NCBI GenBank assembly: GCA_018857735.1
Contig: JABMCL010000194.1
Location: 682,501 to 746,500, forward strand
Length of the DNA stretch: 64,000 nt
Reading direction: 5' to 3'
DNA from: Alviniconcha marisindica
Lineage: Eukaryota > Mollusca > Gastropoda > Provannidae
Below the pieces are notes generated by a model. That model was not told where the DNA came from. It saw only the letters and a list, made by a program, of their open reading frames with translations, and made no database searches. Below, piece after piece: positions 23,641 through 34,859 of this stretch; the first letter of the stretch is position 1, and each line of letters opens with the position of its first letter. Position numbers and translations under genes: made by a program.

Positions 23641-24794
23641 CTAGCTGATGACAAGAGCCATACAAAAAAGCCCATCTCTTAATGAGAAATGTTGGAGAAT
23701 TCCCCCCTCCCCCCCCAAAAGTCAGGAGAAGGGACCGTTACCAGAAACATGACAAGACACAAAGAGCAAGGGGACTAGGCGGAAAAACAAGAAATGAGAT
23801 AGGAAAGGAGAATCAAATGACAGCCCTGAGATTCCAGACAAGATGTGGACATCAAACATCCCTGGCCTCCCTTTAGGGATGCTTGAAAAAACTGCAAATT
23901 GTTCAAAACTGTCAGCAGCTGTGGTACTAAGTTCTTGGACATCAGAACCGCCCCCCCCCCATTCCCAGGTCTCAGACATCAGTGAGCAAAATAAAAACAG
24001 TGATCACAGACAGTAACTTTTAGAAAACTGATACTAAAACTGAATCAGTAACTAACAAGAATAAGTAAATAAAATGAGCAGGTAATATCATTTGATGCAG
24101 TATAAAAATAATCTCTGAAAAAAGGAAGAGAGCAAGACTATTTTAGAGAATTCACTTACAAAAACTTTAGTCAAAATACATTATCATATGATCTGCTGAG
24201 TCAATAGTCACATGATTAAATACCATCAAGGACATGGGAAGTGGTGGTGGGAAGTTCTATCAAAGCAATAGATGTTCAACAGCTGTGGGAAAAGAATAGT
24301 GACCCTGAACTTTTGAAGCAATAAATGTTCAACAGATGAGCGAAAAGGACAGTGACCTTGAACTTTCAAAAATGTTTTGTATACCATCCATGAATAGGGG
24401 CTGAATGTGTTTCGCATTACAACATTAATTCAAAGAAAGTACAAATAAATAAAAAAATTAAACACAATTCATGCAATCCCTGGCACAAAGAATAAACCTA
24501 CACCCCATTTTTGAAAGTTGCCAGGCATTTACATTTCATCTGCTTTTGTCTTCTGTAGAAATATTCCTCTGTCTGTCAGTCCACCGCTCTGTCTGACTCT
24601 GTCAAACTAACACAGTCATAGAGCATATAAAGAACGTGAGTTTGACCAAAATGGTCTGCCTGTCAACTACCGGTGGCTAACACTGTATTACGTATAGGCA
24701 TACTGTTGTGTATCATAAACAGAATCTTTCAAGCCTTGTGTGATATTTGCTGCCTACTTTTGTCCTAATGCAGAAAGATCAATCATCATCACAC

Positions 24795-24903
24795 AGTGTG
24801 TGTGTGTGTGTTGGGTGCTCAGGTGTGTGTGTGTACGTGTGTGTGTAAGGAAGGAGAGTGCGGGTGTGTGTGTGTGTGCGCTTTTGTGCATGCACGCATG
24901 TGT

Positions 24904-24943
<40 letters not shown>

Positions 24944-24990
24944 CATGCATGCATGTGTGCATGAGTGTGTGCATGAGTGTGTGTGTAATA
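24795..24990. repeat. (TG)n/(GCAT)n microsatellite
   Basis: TG runs with gtgcatgcatgc interruptions. Confidence 0.95.
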
Positions 24991-25175
24991 TGGAAGGGGG
25001 AAAAAAACCTCTCCAAAATGTACAATGACACAGAACCTACGCTTCATACTTCATGTAAATATCAGCAGTCAATACAACTTCCATCACAGCTCCAGCCAAC
25101 AAAGACTCACTTGTAAAAATAACTATTACAGATGACTCCAAACACACAGCTCACAAATGCACAGAACTGGAGTCC

Positions 25176-25960
25176 CTAATAATGGAGAATCATGGAATAT
25201 GACCCCAGCGTCTGTTTGTCAGCCTCCGATCCTTGTGAGGGAAACACAGGTGCTCTGGGCAGAGTGGGTTCCGAGCTCTCAGCTGCCCTGGCAAAAGTCT
25301 GCTCCATGGAGAAGGAGAAATCCTGAGGGCCCGACTCTGATGAAAGAGACGGCTCGGCGAAGTGGGCTCTCTGGCCAAGCAGGTTTGGCCAGGGCAGAAC
25401 CCGAGGAGGTTCTCTGAACGAAGACTTCCTGGTGGCCAGACTAGCCCAGGCAGTTCCCGCAGAGGTCTCCGCGACTGGCTTGCTGGGCTGTTGACCCGCC
25501 CACATCACTTCCTTCGAGGACTCCCCCATGGACTTCCTCCCCCACAGCGCATCCCTGGGTGGTTCTGGGGCAGACTTTGCCCCCCACGCGTCGTCCAGTG
25601 AAGACTCACCCGCAGTCTTTCTCGCCCAAAGATCATCCCTGAAAGATTCTTCAAAGGATTTCCTTGCCCATGGCTCTGGTCTCGAAGGATCTCCTGCGGC
25701 TTTCCTGGCCCACATCTGTGGAGCCAAGAGCTGTGGCACAGGCGCTCTGGGCACCTGGCTCGGCCACGTCTCGTCTTGAGAGTGTTCTTCGCCAGCCCCC
25801 TGCCGCCCTGGACCGCTGGGCCACAGGTCTTCCTTCGCAGAAGACTGGGCTGCTGTGGTCTTCCTCGGAGGTGGTGGCGGCCCAGAGTTGTCCACCTGCT
25901 CAAAGTACTGCTGGGGTTGGTGCTTGGACAGGTAGTCCGTCTGGTCCTGCTTGTCCGGAC
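25176..25960 (-). CDS. zinc-finger cassette I, terminal exon with a 14-residue Trp repeat
   Basis: The acceptor ctctgtgtggcag sits just above 25960. The exon starts with GT, completing a Gly codon with the single G left by exon 26694-26997 (ET-G-PDKQDQ), and ends at TAG 25176-25178. It encodes 260 residues without zinc fingers: a Pro/Gln-rich start with PPPPPRKTTAA, then a tandem repeat of 14 residues beginning W-[AG]-x-K (for example WARKSFEESFRDDL, WARKTAGESSLDDA, WGAKSAPEPPRDAL, WGRKSMGESSKEVM). About five clean copies are followed by looser ones of 18-19 residues. The tail is Ser/Pro/Glu-rich. I do not recognise the repeat. It may be an intrinsically disordered effector or interaction region. 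Confidence 0.75.
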
Positions 25961-25984
25961 CTGCCACACAGAGGTCAGGGGTCA

Positions 25985-26330
25985 AATGGTTGGGTCACTC
26001 TGTGGGGTCCCCAGTCTGGGGTTGGCTGGTTGGTTAGTTGCTTTGGTTGCTTAGGAGGATTGGTGGGTTAGTTAGTAGGGGTGGTTGGCTGGTTAGTAGG
26101 GGTGGTTGGTTGGTTAGTAGGGTTGGTTGGTTAGTTAGTAGGGTTGATTGTTTAGTAGGGTTGGCTCGTTAGTAGGGTTGGTTGCATAGTAGGGTTGGCT
26201 GGTAGTAGGGGTGGTTGGTTATTTAGTTATTAGTTAGTAGGGATGGCTGGTTAGTAGGGATGGTTGGTTATTTAGTTTTCAATTAGTAGGGATGGCTGGT
26301 TGTTTAGTAAGGTTAGCTGGTAAGTTAGCA
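25985..26330. repeat. short tandem repeat (ggttggttagtaggg)
   Basis: About 15-20 imperfect units in the intron just upstream (minus strand) of the acceptor at 25961. Confidence 0.9.
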
Positions 26331-26394
26331 GGGAAATCCTCGAGTTTTTGAGTTCAAGTTCTCTTTCTCTGTTTTTGTCTGTGTGTGTCTCTCT

Positions 26395-26465
26395 CTGTCA
26401 CACTCACAAAAACGCACATACACACTCTCTGTCACACATTCACACACATGCACACACACGCACAC

Positions 26466-26508
<43 letters not shown>

Positions 26509-26559
26509 ACACACACACACACCCCACACACAATACACACACACACACACAAAACACAC

Positions 26560-26593
<34 letters not shown>

Positions 26594-26644
26594 ACACAAT
26601 ACACACACACACACACAACACACACACACACACACACCACACAC

Positions 26645-26688
<44 letters not shown>

Positions 26689-26692
26689 CACA
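26395..26692. repeat. (CA)n microsatellite starting at a splice donor
   Basis: Nearly 300 bp of CA with single-base interruptions. On the minus strand the intron begins G|GTGTGTATATATGTGTG, so the donor of exon 26694-26997 merges into the microsatellite. Confidence 0.95.
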
Positions 26693-26693
26693 C

Positions 26694-26997
26694 CAGTTTC
26701 ACATGACTGGGGCCTCCTCTGGGTGACGATGCCATGTTTCTTCATGTGGCAGTCCAGGCTGGTTTTCTGCACAAAGGCAGCTTCGCACAGTTTGCACTGG
26801 TAGGGTTTGACCCCTGTGTGCAGTCGCTGGTGGGTCCGCATGTTGTAGGCAGTGGTGAATCCTCGGCCGCACTGCTCACACTTGAAGGGGCGGTCCCCGC
26901 CGTGTGTCTTGATGTGGCGGCGCAGTCGCAGCTTGGTGTAGAATGACTTGGTGCAAAGGTGGCAGTAGAACTTCCGCTCTCTCTCGTGTACTGACAG
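26694..26997 (-). CDS. zinc-finger cassette I, exon with three C2H2 fingers
   Basis: Acceptor aatctgttcag, phase 0 start, donor GAAACTG|GTGTGT leaving one base. It continues the finger helix begun in the previous exon (YLKEHK + LSVHERER) and adds FYCHLCTKSFYTKLRLRRH, FKCEQCGRGF...MRTHQRLH with linker HTGVKPY, and YQCKLCEAAFVQKTSLDCH. The closing motif with QKxSLxxHMKKH is shared with cassettes II, III and IV, which shows common ancestry. Function is inferred as sequence-specific nucleic-acid binding in the nucleus. Confidence 0.85.
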
Positions 26998-27313
26998 CTG
27001 AACAGATTGAATGACAATCTGTAATGTACATTAAAAAACAAAAAAAAAAGCAAAACTTCCATGTTCACAGCATGAGGTCCCCCACCACACCCTGTGTGAC
27101 ACAATGATGTAAGCACAAACACATATGCACATAGATGATAGAAGACATTACACTACAGCCGAAAACAATTCTTTTAAAGGAATGTGAATGATTAGGTGCA
27201 TGACAACATCAGTCCTCTAGTCCTGCCACCAACCCAAAAACAATTCTTTTAAAGGAATGTGAATGATCAGGAGAAGAAGACATCAGTCCTCTAGCCCTCC
27301 CATCAACCCCTAC

Positions 27314-27517
27314 CTTGTGTTCCTTGAGGTAGACAGCGGAGGTGTAGCTCTTCGGACACAGGTCACACAGAAACATCTTCTCTCCTGAATGAGTCCTGAG
27401 GTGTTTGTTGAGGATGGATGTCTTGTGTGTGGTGTAGTCGCAGTAGCTGCAGGTCTTCATGCTGTACGTGTTCATCCCATGCTTCAAAAGGTGGGCCTTC
27501 ATTGACCCTCGGAATAT
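27314..27517 (-). CDS. zinc-finger cassette I, exon with C2H2 fingers (split finger at both ends)
   Basis: Acceptor TCTGGTTGACAG|ATATTC, donor CACAAG|GTAGGG, phase 0 in and out, 204 bp. The first residues IFRGSMKAHLLKH finish a finger whose CDVCGE is in the previous exon. Then come KTCSYCDYTTHKTSILNKH, FLCDLCPKSYTSAVYLKEH and a canonical HSGEKMF linker. The acceptor and first ~24 coding bases are copied several times in the neighbouring array 27518-27810. Confidence 0.88.
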
Positions 27518-27810
27518 CTGTCAACCAGACAAAACCCTGTGTGTTAGACAACAAAGCAGGCCTTCATCCACTCTTGGAATATCTGTCAGCCAGACAAAAC
27601 CCTCTGTGTTATACAAGGTAGGCCTTCATCCACTCTCGGAATATCTGTCAGCCAGACAAAACCCTCTGTGTTATACAAGGTAGGCCTTCATCCACTCTCG
27701 GAATATCTGTCAGCCAGACAAAACCTTTCATCCAAGAATAGCCTTCATCCACTCTCGGAATATCTGTCAGCCAGACAAAACCTTTCATCCACCCTCAGAA
27801 TATCTTCAGG
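27518..27810 (-). repeat. 62-bp minisatellite made from an intron acceptor plus exon start
   Basis: Four to five units. Each contains (minus strand) a pyrimidine-rich GTTTTGTCTGG run, GCTGACAG and ATATTCCGAGAGTGGATGAA, matching the real acceptor and exon start of 27314-27517 with few changes. Each unit is thus a potential decoy acceptor. Confidence 0.85.
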
Positions 27811-27959
27811 CTTTTTGCATTGAATACTATTCATGGACTAAAGCTGCTAAACCGATTGGCACCCTGGAACTGTCTCAAATAGTCCATGCAACCAACCACC
27901 CAATCCTACCAGCCAGACATCCAATCCTACCAGCAGAACAAAACCCCATACAGACTTGC

Positions 27960-28199
27960 CTCGCCACAGACGTCACATTGCTGACGGTGGTACTTAGATG
28001 GCTTGAGCACATGCACACGCAGGTGTTGCACGAAGTCGTGGCGTGAGCTGAAAGCCTGCTGACACTCGATGCAGTGATTGGGTCGCTCGTCCAAATGGCC
28101 AGCAAAGTGGATCATGGCTGCCTGCTCCTGTGCCGCACAGAAAGACTGCTTGCACACTGGGCACACAAAGTCTGCAGCAGGCTGAGCAGAACGCTGCAA
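27960..28199 (-). CDS. zinc-finger cassette I, exon with C2H2 fingers, GC donor
   Basis: Acceptor gtttctttccacag, phase 0 start at LQRSAQPAADFVC, 80 codons. Fingers are FVCPVCKQSFCAAQEQAAM...H, HCIECQQAFSSRHDFVQHLRVH and the start of a third, QQCDVCGE, completed in the next exon. The exon ends GAG|GCAAGT, a canonical GC-AG intron donor. No GT donor gives the correct join. Confidence 0.85.
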
Positions 28200-28309
28200 C
28201 TGTGGAAAGAAACAATGACTGTACAGCTGAAACTTACTACACCTTTGACCTCCCCTTTTATTTCTACTCCCCACCCCACCTCTCTCAGCCTCAACAGGCT
28301 TGCATTTTC

Positions 28310-28985
28310 TTCTCTCCTTCAATGATTCTTCCAAGAACCAGACATAGCTCACCCCCCAAAAGATGAGTGGTTTAGCTCTCCATCTCATTTTTTCATTGTT
28401 TTTCACCATTTAATTGTTGTTTAAGTAAGTAAACATGGTGCTTAAGGTCCACAGAAACCATAAGGTTTATTAGGGACAGGGAGAAGGGGGGAAGGGGGTA
28501 TGGAGGTTGGGGGAGAGGGAGATTATATACCTATCGCTACACTGTCACCACCAAAATGACTTCTGCATTAAGATGGGCAGCGACGAGAGCCATTTTAATG
28601 TTTCATAATTGTGAGGGACAAAGTCACAAGACAGTGTCCACAGACCACAAATTTTGAAGAGAAAGGAAAGCTGAAGCAGATTCAAACCGAGGTCCCTCTG
28701 CTTACCAGCCTAAAGCCTTACCGCTAGGCCAAACTGGCTCACTAAAGTAGGTAGTGTTGCTTAATGTCCTCAGGTGTCAGTTGACATATTAGGGACAAGC
28801 TGAGACCAATGCCGAAGCATGGTTCAATATAGCTTTACATCCATGGAAACCAGACGGCTTGTTAGGACGGACAGCCAGGATGGCCACCTCAACTCTCACC
28901 CAGCTCCTAAACTATGAGTGGCTCACTAAGTTGTTTAAGTGTAGTTTTGTAGCTGGGTTATCCCCCAAATTTGCATGTTGTATTT
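28310..28985. repeat. foldback element split by SINE B, itself split by element D
   Basis: The outer element (28310-28425 and 28930-28985; cf. 59215-59480) carries a 10-bp duplication gttgtttaag at 28416-28425 and 28930-28939. These bracket a minus-strand family B SINE (28426-28745). The SINE's head is in turn interrupted by element D (28746-28918) with an 11-bp duplication tggctcactaa at 28735-28745 and 28919-28929. This gives a clear three-level insertion order. Confidence 0.8.
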
Positions 28986-28999
28986 TGTAAATAGTGTTA

Positions 29000-30310
29000 T
29001 TTTGAACTTTTTATGTGTGGAACTTCTTTCCTGACTCAGTGAACTTTTTACTATTTCATCCACTTTCTTATTTTAGCAAAAAGGGGGCTGGGGTGGGGGG
29101 TGGGGCCAGGGGCCTGAACATCCTGTTGTTCTAAAGGCGATGTGGCTCTTAAGGCAAGACCGACAACTCTGCTGTGCTCTCATTCTCCTTGGTCCAACCT
29201 TTTTCAACACCTTTGCTAATTGTTACAAATTCATTATTTTGAAGGGTGGTATAGCTCCGCTAAAGCAGACTTTCTTTGATGAGAGTTGTCTGAGCTTGCC
29301 ATGGGAAATTACAAACAGGATGGCAAAATATCAACAAACATTCGGAAGATAAAATGACAGACATAAAATTGCCAGTTTAGCAGCTATCGGGTTACCTCCC
29401 TTGACGCGATGGAAAGCGTTCCCTCACGCGACTCATCGACTTATCAGTTAATGCAGACAACAGCATAGTGATATTTTCTCTCTCGGAGTAATCTTCACTG
29501 GAAAGGAAACTTCACTGGAAAGGAAATGTTTGTGATCTGTTAATACTATCAGAATTCTTTCAGCCCCAGCAATTCTACTACAATATAACCTAATTACAAG
29601 TTTTTTTGCGAACCTGCAAAAACATAGTAAAATATACAAATTAAGCTCGTAAGTAATCCGTGGAAGCAAAACCGAGTCATATTTCTTATCAACAATTTAT
29701 AAGTCCACCAGTACAATCATACTGGTTTGAAAAAGGAAGGTTATTCACATATTTGGCTGAACACCAGCTATTTTATACAAATGTTGAGGTTGACACCTGT
29801 CGATTATACGTGTGTATGTGTAAACCCAAGACAGTTCCTATGGTTATATTCTTGTCTGATTGAGAATGATCCTTTCTCTCAAGGAAGAACAGGCGCTTGC
29901 CTGTATATTTCTTACTCGCCAGCCGCGTTGGTGTGTACAGATCGTCAGCGAGGGTGGCGTAAAATTACTCAAACACATACCTTTCCGCAACCAAACGTCT
30001 GGTAAATACCATGTATCACACCCCTAACCCTCAACCGTATCTACCATAACCCGTCTGCGTTACCCCTTATCCTGTCTGATACCATACCCCCCTACCCTTC
30101 TGGTATCTTCGATAGGTATCTTGGTAACCGCCCCACCCCCACCTGCTTAACTGTCCCACTTCATAGCCTATGTGATAATTTACTGTCCCACCCCACCTAT
30201 CACATAACCTATCTGGTATTTTACTATCCCACCCGCATCCCGTACCTATCTGGTATTTTACTCTAACCACCCTGCTGTCTGGTTATACCTAGACTGACAG
30301 TGGTACTCTG
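29000..30310. other. no gene supported; degenerate tactcatac-type tandem at 30005-30260
   Basis: Mostly unique sequence. From 30005 to 30260 there are loosely repeated cccaccctacc/ctatctggtattttac units. Nothing codes convincingly apart from the small exon candidate at 30316-30355. Confidence 0.5.
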
Positions 30311-30315
30311 TTAAC

Positions 30316-30355
30316 CTTTCCTGCCATACTCCAAGCATCGCTTTCCGGCAGCTTC
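30316..30355 (-). CDS. candidate 40-bp micro-exon, zinc-finger cassette I
   Basis: A strong acceptor catcctttctttgcag and donor GGAAAG|GTTAAC bound 40 bp. Its first two bases complete an Arg codon with the single C left by exon 34315-34430, giving KKQT-R-SCRKAMLGVWQE. It sits where cassettes II and III have their micro-exon and ends similarly (AMLGVWQ versus VIAKMW). It leaves two bases, which does not match the phase-0 start of exon 27960-28199, so another exon or a different donor is needed. Confidence 0.4.
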
Positions 30356-30689
30356 CTGCAAAGAAAGGATGTCGTAAACCAGTGCTTGGAGTTTGCTTTC
30401 TTCCTGGTGTGGCAGTATTTATGCTCCATGTAGAACAAAACTGAACAAAAAAACTCCTTTCTTCATGCTTCATGATTATATGTATATGATGACGCCTTGT
30501 AATTTATTTTAATTTTATTATTATTAATAACACCCATTAGTATATATATATATAGCTTAGCAATGACTAGTTGTTAGACAGGTTTTGGCTGAACCTAAAG
30601 TTTCCCAGTTTGAGTTCGAGTTCCTTCTTATTGCCCCTGCGGTCTTCTGCTGTCACTGCCCTCCATCAAATTTATAAAACGATCGAGAA

Positions 30690-30900
30690 CTAGTAAGCAA
30701 ACATGGTGCTTAACGTCCACAGAAACCATAAGGCTTATTGGGTACTGGTGGGGTCTGAGATCCCAGGAGGTGGCGTATGTGTGTGTGTGTGTGTGTGAGG
30801 TGCGAACTATATATACCTAACGCTACACTGTCACCACCAAATTTCTGCATTCAGATGGGCAGCGATGAGAGCCATTTTAATGTCTCGTTAATTGTGCGGT
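30690..30900 (-). repeat. SINE family B, 3' part
   Basis: Starts with the reverse-complement tail (aagcaaacatggtgcttaac) and runs to ccattttaatgtctcgttaattgtg. The tRNA-like head is missing. A (TG)n expansion lies at 30776-30798 inside the element. Confidence 0.8.
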
Positions 30901-31740
30901 AACAGGACTCGTGTCCAAAGGCAAAATTGGTTGCCGATAACTGACCATCTGTGTACCGCAATGTCTGCCAAGATCACCAAACGGTCACAGCTCCACCTGC
31001 TTCCCTTGTACAATTAAAAATACGCCCGACAGTGAAAAACTCGATCAGGCGAGCCAAACTCAGTGCTCGACCGCTTGCCAAGGGATAGGAAAGAGGTAAG
31101 CGGTCGAGTCTCTCTCTCGGGTAATGACCGATTAGACGCAAGTCGCATTTTTCCATCAATTGGTTTTACATATCTGAAATAGCACACTTAAGCAACGCTT
31201 TAAATAATTCATATATATAAAAATGAGCTCTTTACTGATTTCACGTAAAGTTTCCAGGGAAAAGTTACTTATTTTATGTAATATGATATATGGATTTTTG
31301 TTGTATTAATAACGGGAAAGACTTCAAGTTGTTTTGGAAGATATTGGTCAGAGAATAAACAAACGAAATCGCCAGGCAAGTAGATTAATCGCACATTCAT
31401 CTTACTGAACATGTCACATTTAGTTTTTGCCCACAACAAACAGAGCTTTCACTTATTATTTTGGGATTTCACACAAAAGTCAAAATAGTAATGTGATTTT
31501 CACTTTCATACATCCAAAAAATAGAAAAGCGACTGGGACTTATCCGACAACAAGAACACCACGCAGTGCAAGGGCGACAACCGTGTCAAAACTCAGCTCT
31601 TCGAAAATCCTGCTTGGCTACAATGCCGCTTCACTTTAATTCTGTCCATGAAGCAAATAGTTTCAGAGAGGATGACCCTTAACGATGGGAAATGTTGCTG
31701 TCTGCCAAGCCCCCCCCCCATCATTTCTGGGCGTGTGTGA

Positions 31741-31908
31741 GTGAAGTGAAGCTTAATGTCCTCAGATGTCAGTTGACATATTAGGGACAAGTTGTGACCA
31801 ATGCCGAAGCACGGTGCAATAATTCTTTACGTCCACGGAAACCAGAAGGCTCGCTAGGACGGACAGCCCAGGACGGCCACCTCGACTCTCACACAGCTCC
31901 TGAACTGG
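31741..31908 (-). repeat. element D copy
   Basis: Nearly identical to 154-331 (ttaatgtcctcagatgtcag, acatattagggacaagttgt, ggacggccacctcgactctc). Confidence 0.8.
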
Positions 31909-32093
31909 GCCTACGGTCTTCAGTGTTTGTGTGTCCCGAGAGCAGTTACTGCCCTTGCTGTTGCTAACGCTTCTGACAGGTCCAAAAGGAGTTTCTTTCA
32001 TTTGGAGTTTTCTTGTACTTTTGACAGTCAGTTTTAAATATTCCTTCTACAGATGAACAACAAAAACGAAAATTCTTTGTGGCTGTAGTTCCC

Positions 32094-32715
32094 ACTCCTC
32101 AGAAAGTTTAAAACTCTACAGCAAAGCTAGTTTTCAAAGCATGCAAACATGATCATTTGCAACCTCTTCTCCAAGCTCTTCATTGGTTACCAGTCCAGGC
32201 CTGAATAGACTACAAACTGACTCATCTCCTGCCTATTTTTTTGACAGTCTCACTGTGTAACACCTTCCAGGCAGTTTTATTCTTCTGAAGACACATGGAT
32301 ATTTTGTATCCCCCATGTTTGAAGAAAAACCTTTGGCCAACATTTGCTCCTACTGTGTTCCAAAGCAATGCAATTTGCTCCCTTCTGACATCCATCACAT
32401 TCAATCCTACCATGCCTTCAAAACTGTGTTAAAAACTCACCTCTACAAGCAATAAATACCACAACAAGTGATTTCAGATTCTGTCTTATTACTTGCCTCC
32501 CCCCTCACTCCTTGTTACATTCCTTGTGTGTGTGTATGTGTGTGTGTGTGTGTGCATACACATGCGTCCAGGTGTGGTGTGCGAGGAATACAATATTATG
32601 ACCATCTAATTATTATTTTTCAGATTTTAGTAAACACATTTTTGTTCACCTTGTAAAGAGCAGTGTGCTCACCCTTGTTGATGAGATACAGCGTGATAAA
32701 AATGTCCGCTATTAT
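32094..32715 (+). pseudogene. LINE reverse-transcriptase C-terminal relic and 3' UTR
   Basis: The plus strand encodes, with in-frame stops and frameshifts, LQALHWLPVQA (near 32171-32205), which is the LLQxLHWLPVxxRI motif of CR1/L2/Jockey-like ORF2, and later the tail PSDIHHIQSYHAFKT followed by VLKTHLYKQ and a stop near 32450. The 3' UTR (with a TG tract at 32526-32555) matches the minus-strand copy at 8262-8840. Not functional. Confidence 0.75.
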
Positions 32716-32862
32716 TATCATTACTCTTGAGAGATCAGGAAAAATAGCTGGCTGAATGAATGCATCCAGGTTTTCCAACATTACATGAGATGGATGGCCA
32801 AAGAAAGTGCTGAGTGAAACTCGGCAAATGTTACGTGCAGCAAGGGGATGGAGATGAGCCAA

Positions 32863-32950
32863 GGCACTGTAACACCTGAACATCATGTAACACCTGAACA
32901 TTATGTAACACCTGAACATCATGTTACACCTGAACATCAGTAACACCTGA
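32863..32950. repeat. 18-bp tandem repeat (gtaacacctgaacatcat)
   Basis: About five units directly after LINE-derived sequence. Confidence 0.85.
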
Positions 32951-33479
32951 ACCACTATGTACTTTTCCCCCTAGTAAGAGCCTTGATCAGTAGATGTGCA
33001 GTAACAATTTGTTCATTTATTTACCTATATTATAATCAAACTGTTCATTTATTTAACGATTTATTTCTTCATGTACCTACTTATTATATATTACACTTTG
33101 AAGGCCACCTCCTTATTTTTAATTTCTTTTAAATAAAAAACCCAGTTTATTCAGTTTTGATCTTGACTAACTTAATTTCCGTGAACCCACTTGATCCCTT
33201 CCCTGTTGTTTTCCTGTGACCACCATTGCCTTCAGCATCCATGTTGTCTCACACTGTCTCTTCTACTTTAGCACTTTCAATGCTATTGCCTTGTGTTCTT
33301 CTTCTTCTTTCCTTTAAGGGTCCACAATCAATGTGTCGATTATTCTGGCGCCTATAACTGGGGGTGTTCGCTGTTGTACTGGTCCGGCCACAAAAACAAA
33401 CAAAACCACAAAACTGAGAAAAAAAAGCTGTTCTCCTTTGAAATTTTTTAATAAATCTGAAACCGAATAACTGCTAGTG

Positions 33480-33635
33480 TTCTAAAACAAGATCCAAACA
33501 CAAAAAGGTTAAAATAAACACTTATTTATTTTAAATAAGTTTCCATCACTTTTTGACCGTTTATCTGCTGTTTAAGTGTCGTTTTGTGGCTTGATAAAGG
33601 GGATTTCCCCCAAAGATTTGCATACTGTGTGTCCG
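33480..33635. repeat. foldback element copy (short form)
   Basis: Contains gatccaaacacaaaaaggtt at the left and cttgataaaggggatttccc plus cccaaagatttgc at the right, matching the two sides of the element at 59215-59480. Confidence 0.6.
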
Positions 33636-34037
33636 TGTTCTCCTTTGAGTTCGGCTTGCTTGTGCTGTTGCTGTGGTCAGGGGGTCAGGGGGTCATGGGC
33701 ACACGATCGAGCTAGTGGTGAAAATAAAATGTTACGCACTGTGGCCTCGCTTGTCTCCGTCTCTTTCCTTTGGGACTGCCGGACTTTTCCTGTGACACAA
33801 AAACAGAACTGCACCATGTATGTATATGCAAGTGTTCAGCCATATGCCAGTACAAACACACCCACCTAAACAGATGGTGATGATAGTTGTTAGTTTACAG
33901 AGCACTCCAAATGGTCCTGGGAAAGCTAGCCATGCTTGGGGCACATACTGTGGTCCCTTACCCCCCCCCTCCCCCCACCCCCACCCCCCCACCCCCACCC
34001 CACCCCCAAACCACCACACTGCACAGAAGAAATACAA

Positions 34038-34038
34038 T

Positions 34039-34126
<88 letters not shown>

Positions 34127-34265
34127 GTGTGTGTGTGCTGTGTGTGTGTAAAATAGGGAGAATGGTGTGTGTGTATGTGTGTGTGTGTGTGTGCGTGCGT
34201 GTGTGTGTGCATCCATGTATGCGTGCGTGCATCCATGCATGTGTGCAAGCATGCGTGCATGTGTG
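34038..34265. repeat. (GA)n then (TG)n microsatellites
   Basis: (GA)n at 34038-34124, then TG/GCAT tracts to 34265, beginning about 50 bp inside the intron from the donor of exon 34315-34430. Confidence 0.95.
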
Positions 34266-34314
34266 TATGAGAGAGAGCTAGCAGGCCGCCAATTCAAGTG
34301 AATGCAGTGCTCAC

Positions 34315-34430
34315 GGGTCTGTTTCTTCAGCATGGTCTTCATCCAGTCCTCCATGATGAGGTCTTCCTCTCGCTGTCGCTTGTCCTGTGCACACTCCATC
34401 AGCGCCTCCAGCGACACCTCCGCCCCCTCT
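34315..34430 (-). CDS. zinc-finger cassette I, helical linker exon
   Basis: Acceptor gtgtttttgacag, first base completes Arg with the AG left by the previous exon, donor GACCC|GTGAGC. The 38 codons, EGAEVSLEALMECAQDKRQ and then REEDLIMEDWMKTMLKKQT, are strongly helical and acidic/basic. In Myb/SANT-like proteins a similar helix follows the DNA-binding domain; here it may be part of that domain or a short coiled coil. Confidence 0.75.
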
Positions 34431-34859
34431 CTGTCAAAAACACACACAGGCTGCATCAGCTCCCTTTTACAATACAATACCACACAAATGAACTTTATTA
34501 TTCTAAATAAATGCATAAAACAAAAATATGTCTTTTGGGTCACTCAAATTCCACACACAAAAAAGGACAGTTTGACAATTCAACACAACAAGGAGTGTAC
34601 AGATGAAAGGAAACATCGTAAAACATCACTTCTGAGATCAATTAAGTGCACATTCATTACTCATATTCCGACCCTTCACCACCTCTCCATTCTCCAAAAC
34701 AATGCCCGCACATCCACCCACCCACAAACACCTCCACCCACATTAAAAATACCACTACACTGTAAACCAAGATAACTCTACAGGCTACAAGCTCTCCAAT
34801 TCCTTCCAACATCAACACTCACAGACTCAAGCTCTTCCATGCTCATCTCCCCCCCCCTG

